This document shows positions 48,763 to 58,038 of a stretch of 64,000 nt of DNA, piece by piece. Position 1 is the stretch's first letter, and each line of letters opens with the position of its first letter. The notes beneath the pieces were generated by a model that saw only the letters and a list, made by a program, of their open reading frames with translations, made no database searches and was not told where the DNA came from. This stretch comes from Corynebacterium rhinophilum (lineage in GTDB: Bacteria; Actinomycetota; Actinomycetes; Mycobacteriales; Mycobacteriaceae). Both the position numbers and the translations under genes were made by a program. The stretch covers positions 41,251-105,250 of the forward strand of contig NZ_JASPHQ010000007.1 of NCBI RefSeq assembly GCF_030227225.1, given 5' to 3'.

Positions 48763-48797
48763 CTTTACTTGTATCCCTCAGGTTGATACAAGTAAAG
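48763..48797. promoter_or_regulatory. 13-bp perfect inverted repeat upstream of the AbiEi-like gene
   Basis: CTTTACTTGTATC and GATACAAGTAAAG are separated by 9 nt, 35 bp before the start codon. AbiEi antitoxins autorepress by binding inverted repeats in their promoters, so this is a likely operator. Confidence 0.65.
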
Positions 48798-48831
48798 AAG
48801 GAGGTTAAGGGTAGAGGGGTTCGGTGTCGAA

Positions 48832-49557
48832 ATGAAAGCTGTAGAAATTCTGGCGCAGCTAGAATCCTTAGCAGCAAATCAGTGGGGCATTATCACTACG
48901 GCTCAGGCTCAACGCGAAGGTATTTCTCGCCTCCACATAAATCGCTTGGCAGGGAGCGAGATTCTAACGCGCGCACGCAGGGGCATCTACTTTCTTCCCT
49001 CAGTTCAGCTTGGTCCATTAACGGATGTCAGGGAAGCCTGGATATCCCTTGAACCAAACCTATTTGCGGTAGAACGTATAGACGCCGACAATAAGATCGT
49101 TGTGTCTCATGCGTCCGCAGCACTTATCCATAGCATTGGTGATTTGATTCCGAATACACAGACTTTCTCGGCTTCCTTGCGGAAACAAACCAGTCAGAAT
49201 GATATCCACATTTATGACGATCGAGAGATAGAAGTCGGGGATATAGAAAATATCGACGGATCGCCCGTAACCTCAGTAGAAAAGACGGTGGAGGACTTGG
49301 CCTCCCAAATAATGGAATTCAATTATTTGGCGACTCTCGTCGTGGACTCCTTGCGAAAAGAAGGCGTTCGATTAAAGAGCTTGGCAAAGCGGCTGAACCC
49401 AGTGTCAGCAGCTTATGGATTCAATTCTGGTAAAGATCTTTTGGCTGCGTGTTGGGAAGAAGCGGGGGCTGACGAAGATAATGAAGAGCTCCGAGAGCGC
49501 TTCTTTATCAGCGCGGGCACTGGTGTGGAGACAAGGAGTTTTAGAGACTCTCGTTAG
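48832..49557 (+). CDS. AbiEi-family antitoxin-like protein (orphan)
   Basis: 241 residues. The first 70 form the winged-helix antitoxin domain (WGIITTAQAQREGISRLHINRL...RRGIYFLPS), followed by the AbiEi C-terminal-type domain with VSHASAALIHSIGDLIP and SVEKTVEDLA. In type IV AbiE systems a nucleotidyltransferase toxin (AbiEii) follows; here the next gene is an esterase-like hydrolase, so the toxin is missing or elsewhere. The base composition looks more AT-rich than the core genes. The final 20 residues (GTGVETRSFRDSR) look unconserved. Confidence 0.75.
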   Translation: MKAVEILAQLESLAANQWGIITTAQAQREGISRLHINRLAGSEILTRARRGIYFLPSVQLGPLTDVREAWISLEPNLFAVERIDADNKIVVSHASAALIHSIGDLIPNTQTFSASLRKQTSQNDIHIYDDREIEVGDIENIDGSPVTSVEKTVEDLASQIMEFNYLATLVVDSLRKEGVRLKSLAKRLNPVSAAYGFNSGKDLLAACWEEAGADEDNEELRERFFISAGTGVETRSFRDSR

Positions 49558-49653
49558 CCGCAGAGTGCAGTGAAACGTCATAGAAGAAAATACGCCCACT
49601 GGAGCTGCAATCTCCACCACGCATTCCCAGAAACTAGGACTACCGTTGCCGGT

Positions 49654-50832
49654 ATGAAGATCGTTGCCCGGCTGTTATCCGTCCCGCTTGCGCTTGTAGC
49701 TTTCCTCGCGCTGTGGCTTGCGGTGGCGCCGTTTACGCCGCATATTCCGTATTGGGGCGCGGGTGCGCTCATTGGCCCGCAGTATATCGGGCCGGTGGTT
49801 ATCTTTTCCCTTATTCTCCTGGTCCTTGCGGTGCTTGGAGGATTCGCCTCCCGCAGCTTCTACGTGCCAGGGGCATTCGCGGCGATTGCCCTCACTGCCG
49901 GGCTTGTGCTTTTCGGCACGCAGATTCACGCCGCGAAGGGGCAGGGTACCGAGGTGGATATTCCCGCTGCCTTTAGCTGGGCCGGGGTGGAAAGCACCAA
50001 CGAGGGCCCCGACCATACGGTGGCCTACGATTCCTTCCACGGCGACGATCTAGATATGGATATCTACACGCCACAAGAAAGTGGGCCCCACCCAGTCATG
50101 ATGTATGTCCACGGCGGCGGCTGGGACCAGATGACTAAGCGCTCTCAGGCTTTCAATATGCGGCAGATGGCCCAGCGCGGTTACCTCGTATTATCTATTG
50201 ACTACACGTTGTCTAGCTGGGAACAGCCCACGTGGAAGGTCGCGGCGGGGCAGGTGGGCTGCGCGATGAACTGGGTCAACGCCCATGCCGCAGATTATGG
50301 CGGCGACCCGGAGCGCTTCTTTACCTATGGTGAATCCGCCGGTGGGCAGTTGGTCCTGAACGCGACTGCCGATGCCGCCGCACACCCCACCCAGCTGCCT
50401 TCCACCGACTGTCCCGGCACGCCGGCTGTTCCCAGCGCCGTCTATGCGGATTCACCGGCCTTGGATGTGCGTCACATTTATGATTCTGACGACCCCTATG
50501 CCGGGCAGGGCTCCCGCGATACCGTGGAGAAATACCTGGGTGGAACGCCTAAGGAATATCCAGACCGCGCGGACTTCGTGACTTCAGCTACGCATCTGAC
50601 CTCGGATATGCCGCCTATCATGATCGTGCGTAGTGACCACGACCGCCTTGTTCCACCGGAAAGCTATGATGATTTCCGCCGCTTAGCGCACCAGAAAGGC
50701 ATCGAGCTTAGCGAGTATGTGCGTCCGCACGCCGATCATGCTTCCGCCCTTAGCGCGCACGGGGTGTGGAACCAGCATCTTCTCCAGGCGATGCCCGCGT
50801 TTTTCAGCGAGCACGACCCGAAGAAACAATGA
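49654..50832 (+). CDS. Membrane-anchored alpha/beta-hydrolase (BD-FAE-like)
   Basis: 392 residues. Three hydrophobic N-terminal segments (about 5-22, 38-63 and 70-90) anchor an outer hydrolase domain with oxyanion motif YVHGGGW, nucleophile elbow YGESAGGQL, an Asp in RSDHDRLVPP and a final HADHAS histidine. Probably a carboxylesterase acting at the cell envelope; substrate unknown. I use the ATG at 49654, which has TACCGT 7 nt upstream, not an in-frame ATG 84 nt earlier. Relic pieces of a second copy lie at 48368-48472. Confidence 0.85.
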   Translation: MKIVARLLSVPLALVAFLALWLAVAPFTPHIPYWGAGALIGPQYIGPVVIFSLILLVLAVLGGFASRSFYVPGAFAAIALTAGLVLFGTQIHAAKGQGTEVDIPAAFSWAGVESTNEGPDHTVAYDSFHGDDLDMDIYTPQESGPHPVMMYVHGGGWDQMTKRSQAFNMRQMAQRGYLVLSIDYTLSSWEQPTWKVAAGQVGCAMNWVNAHAADYGGDPERFFTYGESAGGQLVLNATADAAAHPTQLPSTDCPGTPAVPSAVYADSPALDVRHIYDSDDPYAGQGSRDTVEKYLGGTPKEYPDRADFVTSATHLTSDMPPIMIVRSDHDRLVPPESYDDFRRLAHQKGIELSEYVRPHADHASALSAHGVWNQHLLQAMPAFFSEHDPKKQ

Positions 50833-50858
50833 TTGGTTGGTAAACCTTGGTTTCGTGT

Positions 50859-51866
50859 TTAGGCCGCCTGAAGGGAAGAGTGCCCGTGGTTCAGATTGCT
50901 GACCTTGATGGCTCCAAAAGCTGCCCAGGTGACGTGGAGGAGGAGCAGAATTAGCAGGGCGGCGCTGACGGTATTCATCCACCCCATACCCCACTCGAGC
51001 GCGGCGGGTTGCGTGGATAAGGTCTGTGTACCGAGGCAGCAGGTGCCCACGGGGAAGGTGCTGGCCCACCACGTGGGGTTATAGGACATTGGGGTGTTAC
51101 CAAGGGTTGTTCCCCAATGCTTGATAATTGCATAGATCGATAGAGGGACACCGACGCTGAGCATCGCGACACCGTAGACCATGGCGCGGAAGTGCCATTG
51201 GTCGCCGGCGAGTAGCTGGGCTGCCGCGGTGGATTGGCCGACAAGACCCAGTGGGATCCAGGTGGTGGCAGCCAAGCTAGTGGGAACCGTGGGAAAGGTT
51301 CGCCGATAAACGAGGACGAACATGGGCAGTCCTGTGACCAAAGCCAGGAAAAAGCAGAACACGCCAATACCGTGGACAATCCAACCCCACTCACCTGCAT
51401 GCGGTGCCAGCTGCGCCGAGGAAGTTGCAGTAACCATGGGCGCTACTAGTGGCAGTCCCCAGGTAAACGCCGGAGAGTCGGGGCGTTCAAGGATAAGGAA
51501 CTTTAGATACTTTATACAGGTAATTACGCTAAGAGCGCCTCCTATTGCCCAACACACTGTGTGGATCAGCCAGGCATCCAAGATGAGGGAGTAGGCACTA
51601 CCCAAAGCCAGGATGCCCATGGAGACCATGCCCCACGCAGGCATGGCTTTGGCGTTAAACCCTGGCTTACGGTACTTAATGAAACTTATTGAGAGCGCTA
51701 GGGCGACAAGCGTTGCGACGCCGAGCATGATTTCTGCGGGAAGGTGGCCCAGGGTTGGGCTCAGGTGAGCATCGATGAGAGACGAGGAGATTCCGAGCCC
51801 CATTACTGCTCCGGCCCAGCCAGGACCCAGCGGAGGAAGTTCTATTTCATTGCGAACCTTTAACAT
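50859..51866 (-). CDS. TDT-family permease (SLAC1/TehA-like)
   Basis: 335 residues with ten predicted membrane segments in the pattern of tellurite-resistance/dicarboxylate transporters (SLAC1/TehA/Mae1). Substrates in the family include sulfite, malate and chloride; a sulfite or dicarboxylate exporter is a guess. The ATG at 51866 has TAACCT 7 nt upstream; a GTG at 51884 would add six codons. Divergent from a LysR regulator, which probably controls it. Confidence 0.85.
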   Translation of the reverse strand: MLKVRNEIELPPLGPGWAGAVMGLGISSSLIDAHLSPTLGHLPAEIMLGVATLVALALSISFIKYRKPGFNAKAMPAWGMVSMGILALGSAYSLILDAWLIHTVCWAIGGALSVITCIKYLKFLILERPDSPAFTWGLPLVAPMVTATSSAQLAPHAGEWGWIVHGIGVFCFFLALVTGLPMFVLVYRRTFPTVPTSLAATTWIPLGLVGQSTAAAQLLAGDQWHFRAMVYGVAMLSVGVPLSIYAIIKHWGTTLGNTPMSYNPTWWASTFPVGTCCLGTQTLSTQPAALEWGMGWMNTVSAALLILLLLHVTWAAFGAIKVSNLNHGHSSLQAA

Positions 51867-51936
51867 ATTTTTCAGGTTAGGCACTGCTTGATGTGCGCGG
51901 GAGAGCGCATAATCCGAACGGGGTTACAATAAATGA

Positions 51937-52941
51937 ATGTACCCCTCACGAGAAGATGGTAACGATGGATTCTCTCCCGTTCGACGCAGCTACGTTCCCG
52001 ATGCTTTCACAGTTGATGCCGTCCTTGCTGTAGCTCGATATGGGGGTATGAACCAGGCTGCGAAACATCTGAATGTCTCCCAACAAACGGTTAGTACGCG
52101 CATCGCCAAGTTTGAAAAACGCCTCAATAATCGCATTTTTTGGCGCGGAGCCGCGGGTAGTTCCGTCACAGAAGTGGGCAGCCAAGTCGTCCGTGTACTC
52201 GAGGGACTAGAAGGCGCCCTGAACGAATGCGCGCGTGGCCTCGAAACAGCCGTTGGGGTTGGGGTCACCGAAGACATTAACTTGGTGGTTTCTCATACTG
52301 TGGCCGAAGTGGACTACCCCCGCTGGGCCGCGGCCTACCAACGTGCTCACCCACATGCTTATCTGCACATGCGCCAGCTCAACAGCCGAGAGGCGCAGCG
52401 CCACGTGGTTGAAGGCCAGGCAGAACTAGCGATTGTTGAGGGTCACTGGGTGGCCCACGAACTGCACGAGCGTGTAGTCGGACACGATGAACTCGTGGTT
52501 GTTGTCCCCGCAGAACATCGCTGGGCAAAGCCACACAATCACAATCAGCCAGTGATCCCCTCAGCGTCAGCATCGGAAACGAGGGCAGCTCCAGTGACGA
52601 AGGAGGAGCTGCAATCCACGCCCTTGGTGCTGCGTGAACAGGGAAGCGGCACACGAGAGGTGGTGGCGGATATTCTGGGAGTGCTCTCCCCGCCGGCAGG
52701 GGAGTTCGGGTCTCTGGGAGCTCAACGTACTGCGATAGGAGCTCTGGGGGTGCCGGGGATTATCGCACGGCGAGCGGTGGAGCCACAGTTGGCCACAGGT
52801 GAATACGTAGAGGTTCCGGTGGTGGGAATCAGCTTTGACCGGCCGCTACGGGTGGTGTGGAGTGCGCAGAATCGCCTTTCTGATCCGGCCCAACAGTTTT
52901 TGCGCTTCCTTGTGGACTATGCGGGTGGGCGCGGAGACTAA
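51937..52941 (+). CDS. LysR-family transcriptional regulator
   Basis: 334 residues. An extra N-terminal 22 residues precede the winged helix-turn-helix (DAVLAVARYGGMNQAAKHLNV then SQQTVSTRIAKFEKRL). The two-lobed effector domain spans about 110-325. The region 200-225 is an unusual His/Asn/Ser-rich insert. TACAAT lies 6 nt before the ATG. Divergent from the TDT permease by 70 bp, the typical LysR-target geometry. Confidence 0.9.
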   Translation: MYPSREDGNDGFSPVRRSYVPDAFTVDAVLAVARYGGMNQAAKHLNVSQQTVSTRIAKFEKRLNNRIFWRGAAGSSVTEVGSQVVRVLEGLEGALNECARGLETAVGVGVTEDINLVVSHTVAEVDYPRWAAAYQRAHPHAYLHMRQLNSREAQRHVVEGQAELAIVEGHWVAHELHERVVGHDELVVVVPAEHRWAKPHNHNQPVIPSASASETRAAPVTKEELQSTPLVLREQGSGTREVVADILGVLSPPAGEFGSLGAQRTAIGALGVPGIIARRAVEPQLATGEYVEVPVVGISFDRPLRVVWSAQNRLSDPAQQFLRFLVDYAGGRGD

Positions 52942-53096
52942 AACACCCAAAGATTCAAAATATATCCAGCTCTGCGTAATCAGTCTCCGTACACAAACGG
53001 GCTGAAGCACTTGAGCCAGTCATTTCATCGGGATACAGCTAGCGAAATGCAGCAATAGCGAAGGAAACCTGAAGCACCGTCAGGCATAATACTTCT

Positions 53097-56000
53097 ATGT
53101 CAAAGTTCTCTGAGGTCCTGGAACAGCTGCGCGAAAACCAACCAAAGGCGAAGTATGGCATCGCTTTTGAAAAGCTGATGGTCAACTATTTTCAGACTGA
53201 TCCCACTCTCAAAGCACAGTTTGATGAGGTCAGCCGGTGGATTGACTGGCGCTATAACGGCGGCAAGGCCGATACCGGAATTGACTTGGTGGCCCGCCGC
53301 CGCGATGACGGGACGTGGACCGCTATCCAGTGCAAGTTCTATGCGTCCACCGCGCGCATCCAGAAATCGCACTTGGATTCCTTCTTTGAGGCCTCGGGGC
53401 ATTCCTTTGAAACGGAACATGGCCGCGAGCACTTCGGTAGCCGGATGATCATTTCCACCACGGATCACTGGTCCTCGCACGCCGAGGAAGCATTGGCCAA
53501 CCAGATTATCCCCACCAGCCGCATTGGTATTTCTGCCATCGCAGAATCGCCCATTAACTGGGACGTCGCCTTTCCAGGCTCCGAGGTGCAGGATAAAAAC
53601 ATTCAAATCAACCTCTCGCAGCGCAAGACCTTCGAGCCGCGCCCGCACCAGCAAACGGCTATCGACAGGGCCATCGAGGGATTTCAGACGCATGACCGCG
53701 GCAAGCTCATCATGGCTTGCGGTACCGGCAAGACGTTTACTGCGCTGCGCCTCGCAGAGCGCGTGGCCGAAGATAGGGGAGGCAAGGCGCGCATCCTGTT
53801 CCTGGTTCCTTCTATCTCGCTGCTTTCGCAGACGTTGAAGGAATGGACGGCGCAGGGGCGCCTCGATATGCGCGCCTTCGCGGTGTGTTCGGATTCGAAG
53901 GTATCCAAGAAAGCCGAAGACATTGCGGTCTATGACTTGGAAGTTCCCGTCTCTACTGAGGGCGCGGATATTGCGCGGCGTTTTGAGTCTGGAAAACGCG
54001 CCAAGGGGCTCAGTATTGTCTTTTCCACCTATCAATCCTTGCCGGCAGTGCACGAGGCACAGCAGCACGGCCTAGATGAGTTTGACCTCGTCATTTGCGA
54101 TGAGGCCCACCGCACCACCGGCATCACCCTGGCCGGCGAGGACTCCAGCAACTTCGTGCGCGTGCACGATGCGAACTACATCAAGGCTGCCAAGCGTTTG
54201 TACATGACTGCAACGCCGCGGCTTTTCGATGACGCCGTGAAAGGCAAGGCCGCCGAGCACTCTGCTGAGCTGACCTCTATGGACGATGAGGGTATTTATG
54301 GCCCCGAGTTCTACCGGTTGGGCTTTGGCGAGGCCGTGGATAAGGGCCTGCTTACGGATTACAAGGTCTTGGTCATGACCGTCGATGAATCCGTGGCTGC
54401 CAACGCCATGGCCCATAGCGAAGACAATCAGATCAACCTCTCGCTCGCCTCCGCGATGATTGGTGCGTGGAATGGCCTGGCCAAGCGCTCTGGTGAGCTG
54501 CAAGGAAAGAAGGGTGGATTTGATGAAAACGCCAACCCCATGCAGCGCGCGGTGGCCTTTGCCAAGGACATTAAGACCTCTACCCAGATTGCGGAGAGCT
54601 TTCCTTCCCTGATTAGGACTCACCAGGAGCTGCTGAAGGATAAGGCGGTGCTTAATGATGTCTCCTTGACCAACGTTGATCTCCAAGTTGCTGCCCAGCA
54701 CGTCGATGGCGGCATGAACGCCATGGAGCGCGGCACCAAGTTGTCCTGGATTGAATCACCTGCGGCAGAAAACGAAGCCCGGATACTGACTAACGCGCGG
54801 TGCCTTTCGGAAGGCGTGGATGTGCCGGCGCTGGACTCGGTGATCTTTTTCAACCCGCGCAATTCCATGGTGGACGTGGTTCAATCTGTGGGCCGTGTAA
54901 TGCGTAAATCTGCGGGCAAGGACTACGGCTACATCATCTTGCCGGTCGCCGTCGCGCAAGATGTCTCGCCCTCGGAGGCACTCAATGATAACCAGCGCTT
55001 CAAGGTGGTCTGGCAGATCCTTAACGCGCTGCGTGCACACGATGATCGCTTTAACGCCAAGATCAATTCCATCGCGCTCAATGGAGCCAACGCACAAGAA
55101 GAACTACCCATTGATGTCAACCATGTCCCTGGGGACAAGGAGAAAAGCGATAAAGAAAAACTGGAGGATGCAGAACGCACCAAGTCCACTGAGGCTTTTG
55201 AGGATTCTTCTGCAATGACCCAGCAGATTGCCTTGTTCTCTTTGGAGCAATGGCAAGAGGCCATCTACACCAAGCTGGTGGATAAGGTCGGAACCCGCAC
55301 CTATTGGGAGGACTGGGCCGATGACGTTGCCACTATTGCAGAAAACCAAATCACCCGCATTACCGCACTGGTAGAAAATGCCGATGAGGACCTGCGCCAA
55401 GAATTTGATGAGTTTGTTGAGGGCCTGCGCAATAACTTGAACGATGGCATTTCGGCTGATGATGCCATCTCTATGCTCTCGCAGCACCTGATTACTGCAC
55501 CGGTGTTCAATGCCCTCTTTGAAAACCATGACTTCATTACCCACAACCCGGTAGCCCAGGTCATGGAGAAGATGGTGGCGGCCTTATCCAAGGCCAACCT
55601 GGACACGGAAACCGAATCGCTGGAGAAATTTTATGAATCCGTGCGCGTTCGCGCCTCTGAGGTGACCTCTGCTTCCGGTAAGCAGCAGGTGATTAAGGAA
55701 CTCTACGAGCGCTTCTTCCGCAAGGCCTTCAAGAAACAGGCCGAGGCCCTCGGCATTGTCTATACCCCAGTAGAGATTGTGGACTTCATACTGCGTGCAG
55801 CAGATGAGGTGTCCCGTAAGCACTTTGGCAAGGGGCTTAGCGATGAAGGCGTGAGCATCCTCGATCCCTTCGCCGGTACCTCGACATTCATGGTGCGCCT
55901 GCTGCAGTCTGGACTCATCAAGCCCGAAGACTTGGCGCGCAAATATGCCAACGAGCTATTCGCCACCGAAATCATGCTGCTGGCGTACTACGTCTCCGCC

Positions 56001-58025
56001 GTCAATATCGAGACCACCTACAACGCCCTGCGTGAGGAGGCCGCACAGCGCAACGACGAGCTGACTCCAGAATATGTACCGTTTACGAATATCGCGCTTG
56101 CCGATACCTTCCAAGTTCACGAAGAAAGCGATATTCCAGACCTCAACATCTTCCGCGAAAACAACGCCACCATCGAGCGCCAGAAGAACGCGCCCATCAA
56201 CGTCGTGATTGGCAACCCGCCGTATTCTGCGGGACAAAAATCCGCGAACGACCTCAATGCCAACCAGAAGTACCCCAGCCTGGATAAACGCATTGCGGAT
56301 ACCTATGCGGATAAGTCCACAGCGCAGTTAAAAAATTCGCTTTATGACTCCTACCTGCGCGCTTTCCGATGGGCCACCGACCGCATCGGGGACCAAGGAA
56401 TCGTCGCGTTCGTATCAAACGGCGGATGGATTGATGGCAATACCGGCGATGGCGTGCGCCTTTCGATGGCTGAGGATTTCACTGATCTCTATATCTTTAA
56501 TCTTCGAGGTAATCAGCGCACCGCTGGTGAACAATCCCGCAAAGAAGGCGGAAAAGTCTTCGGTTCTGGTTCCCGCAGCACTGTAGCCATCACTATCGGC
56601 ATCAAAGATCCAACAAAGTCTGGTTTCCAGCTGCACTATCGAGATATCGGTGACTACCTCACTGCTGAAGAAAAACTCAGCATCGTCGATTCCTCTTCGA
56701 TTGGTATGATCGAGTGGCAGTCCATCGAGCCGAATAAAGAAGGTGACTGGTTGAACCAGCGATCTGAGGAGTTCGAGACTTGGTCCGTTCTTAGCGAAAA
56801 GAACGACACACACAATCGTCCCAAATTTTTTAGCATGCTAAGTGGTGGGCTTGCGACCGCACGCGATTCGTGGGCATATAATTTCAATAAGGAAAAATTA
56901 AGGTACAACGTATCTTCATCGATAGAATATTTTAATGGCTTAAAAGAATCTAAGGAAATAGATCCAAGGTATATAAAATGGTCATCTCGGTTCGAACAAC
57001 TTAGCCGGCGTGGATTAACTCTCGAATTCAAGTATGACAGCATGCGGCAGGGTATTTACAGGCCATTTTGTCGTGAACACGTTTACTTCTCACAGGATTT
57101 TAATGACCGCCGCGGCCGGATCCCCTCAATGTTTCCGACTCCGGATCACTCCAATATCGGTTTTTACGTAGTCAATCCGGGCAGCGCAAAACCTTTTTCT
57201 GTGCTGGCAACAGACTTGATTCCGGACCTCGCGATGTGGGGAAGCAATGCAGGTCAATTTTTCTCGCGCTTCACTTGGTCCCCAGTGGAGGCAGAAGACG
57301 GAGGCCTATTCAGTGAAGGAAACATCGCCAAGCAATGCGAAGTCAGTGCCTATGGCCAGATCGGCGAAGTCGTTGATGGGTATGTGCGTGTGGACAACAT
57401 CACCGATGAGATTAAGCAGATTTACCGAGATGCACTGGGCAGTGATGTATCTGGTGATGACATCTTCCACTTTGTCTATGGCAAGCTCCATGACCCTAAC
57501 TACCGCACGAAGTATGCGGCGGATTTGAAGAAAATGTTGCCGCATATTGAAACACCATCTTCGCGTGCGGAGTTCGATAAGTTTGCTGTGGCCGGCAAAG
57601 AACTGATGGCACTGCATGTGGATTATGAGTCCGTGGAACCGTGGCCACTGGATATTCAGGTCAAGGGTGATGAATCTGTCCGCGAGACTTTGTGCGTACG
57701 CAAGATGAAATGGGCCAAGCGCAAGGATCCGGAAACGGGCAAGAATGTCAACGATGTGACGAAGCTGATTTACAACAAGCAGGTGACCATTTCCGGTATT
57801 CCTGCGGAAGCGGATCAGTACATGCTGGGCTCACGCTCTGCGGTGGCGTGGTTGATTGACCGGTACCAGGTGAAGAAGGACAAGGCCTCCGGAATTGTGA
57901 ACGACCCGAATGATTGGGCCGATGAAGTAGGCAACCCGCGCTATATCGTCGATTTAATTGGCAAGGTCACGCGCGTGGCTATGGAAACCGTGCGAATTGT
58001 TGATGGTCTGGAGATTGAGGAATAG
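53097..58025 (+). CDS. Single-chain type ISP restriction-modification enzyme
   Basis: 1642 residues combining cutting, translocation, methylation and recognition, like LlaBIII. Mrr-like nuclease at 1-150 (GIAFEKL, GIDLVA and IQCKFY give E...D...QxK). SF2 helicase/translocase: ACGTGKT near 206-212, CDEAHRT near 335, TATPRL, and QSVGRVMRKS. Helical coupler about 650-860. N6-adenine methylase with LDPFAGTSTF near 922 and NPPY at 1040. Target-recognition region about 1120-1500. The stretch 56.4-57.2 kb is clearly more AT-rich than the rest, suggesting recognition-domain exchange. CATAAT lies 6 nt before the ATG. It heads a three-gene cluster. Confidence 0.93.
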   Translation: MSKFSEVLEQLRENQPKAKYGIAFEKLMVNYFQTDPTLKAQFDEVSRWIDWRYNGGKADTGIDLVARRRDDGTWTAIQCKFYASTARIQKSHLDSFFEASGHSFETEHGREHFGSRMIISTTDHWSSHAEEALANQIIPTSRIGISAIAESPINWDVAFPGSEVQDKNIQINLSQRKTFEPRPHQQTAIDRAIEGFQTHDRGKLIMACGTGKTFTALRLAERVAEDRGGKARILFLVPSISLLSQTLKEWTAQGRLDMRAFAVCSDSKVSKKAEDIAVYDLEVPVSTEGADIARRFESGKRAKGLSIVFSTYQSLPAVHEAQQHGLDEFDLVICDEAHRTTGITLAGEDSSNFVRVHDANYIKAAKRLYMTATPRLFDDAVKGKAAEHSAELTSMDDEGIYGPEFYRLGFGEAVDKGLLTDYKVLVMTVDESVAANAMAHSEDNQINLSLASAMIGAWNGLAKRSGELQGKKGGFDENANPMQRAVAFAKDIKTSTQIAESFPSLIRTHQELLKDKAVLNDVSLTNVDLQVAAQHVDGGMNAMERGTKLSWIESPAAENEARILTNARCLSEGVDVPALDSVIFFNPRNSMVDVVQSVGRVMRKSAGKDYGYIILPVAVAQDVSPSEALNDNQRFKVVWQILNALRAHDDRFNAKINSIALNGANAQEELPIDVNHVPGDKEKSDKEKLEDAERTKSTEAFEDSSAMTQQIALFSLEQWQEAIYTKLVDKVGTRTYWEDWADDVATIAENQITRITALVENADEDLRQEFDEFVEGLRNNLNDGISADDAISMLSQHLITAPVFNALFENHDFITHNPVAQVMEKMVAALSKANLDTETESLEKFYESVRVRASEVTSASGKQQVIKELYERFFRKAFKKQAEALGIVYTPVEIVDFILRAADEVSRKHFGKGLSDEGVSILDPFAGTSTFMVRLLQSGLIKPEDLARKYANELFATEIMLLAYYVSAVNIETTYNALREEAAQRNDELTPEYVPFTNIALADTFQVHEESDIPDLNIFRENNATIERQKNAPINVVIGNPPYSAGQKSANDLNANQKYPSLDKRIADTYADKSTAQLKNSLYDSYLRAFRWATDRIGDQGIVAFVSNGGWIDGNTGDGVRLSMAEDFTDLYIFNLRGNQRTAGEQSRKEGGKVFGSGSRSTVAITIGIKDPTKSGFQLHYRDIGDYLTAEEKLSIVDSSSIGMIEWQSIEPNKEGDWLNQRSEEFETWSVLSEKNDTHNRPKFFSMLSGGLATARDSWAYNFNKEKLRYNVSSSIEYFNGLKESKEIDPRYIKWSSRFEQLSRRGLTLEFKYDSMRQGIYRPFCREHVYFSQDFNDRRGRIPSMFPTPDHSNIGFYVVNPGSAKPFSVLATDLIPDLAMWGSNAGQFFSRFTWSPVEAEDGGLFSEGNIAKQCEVSAYGQIGEVVDGYVRVDNITDEIKQIYRDALGSDVSGDDIFHFVYGKLHDPNYRTKYAADLKKMLPHIETPSSRAEFDKFAVAGKELMALHVDYESVEPWPLDIQVKGDESVRETLCVRKMKWAKRKDPETGKNVNDVTKLIYNKQVTISGIPAEADQYMLGSRSAVAWLIDRYQVKKDKASGIVNDPNDWADEVGNPRYIVDLIGKVTRVAMETVRIVDGLEIEE

Positions 58026-58038
58026 GTCTGGTTAACAA

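Noticed and set aside
48783..49052. 89-codon frame overlapping the AbiEi-like gene start
   Set aside because: No homology, and it runs out of frame through a conserved domain.
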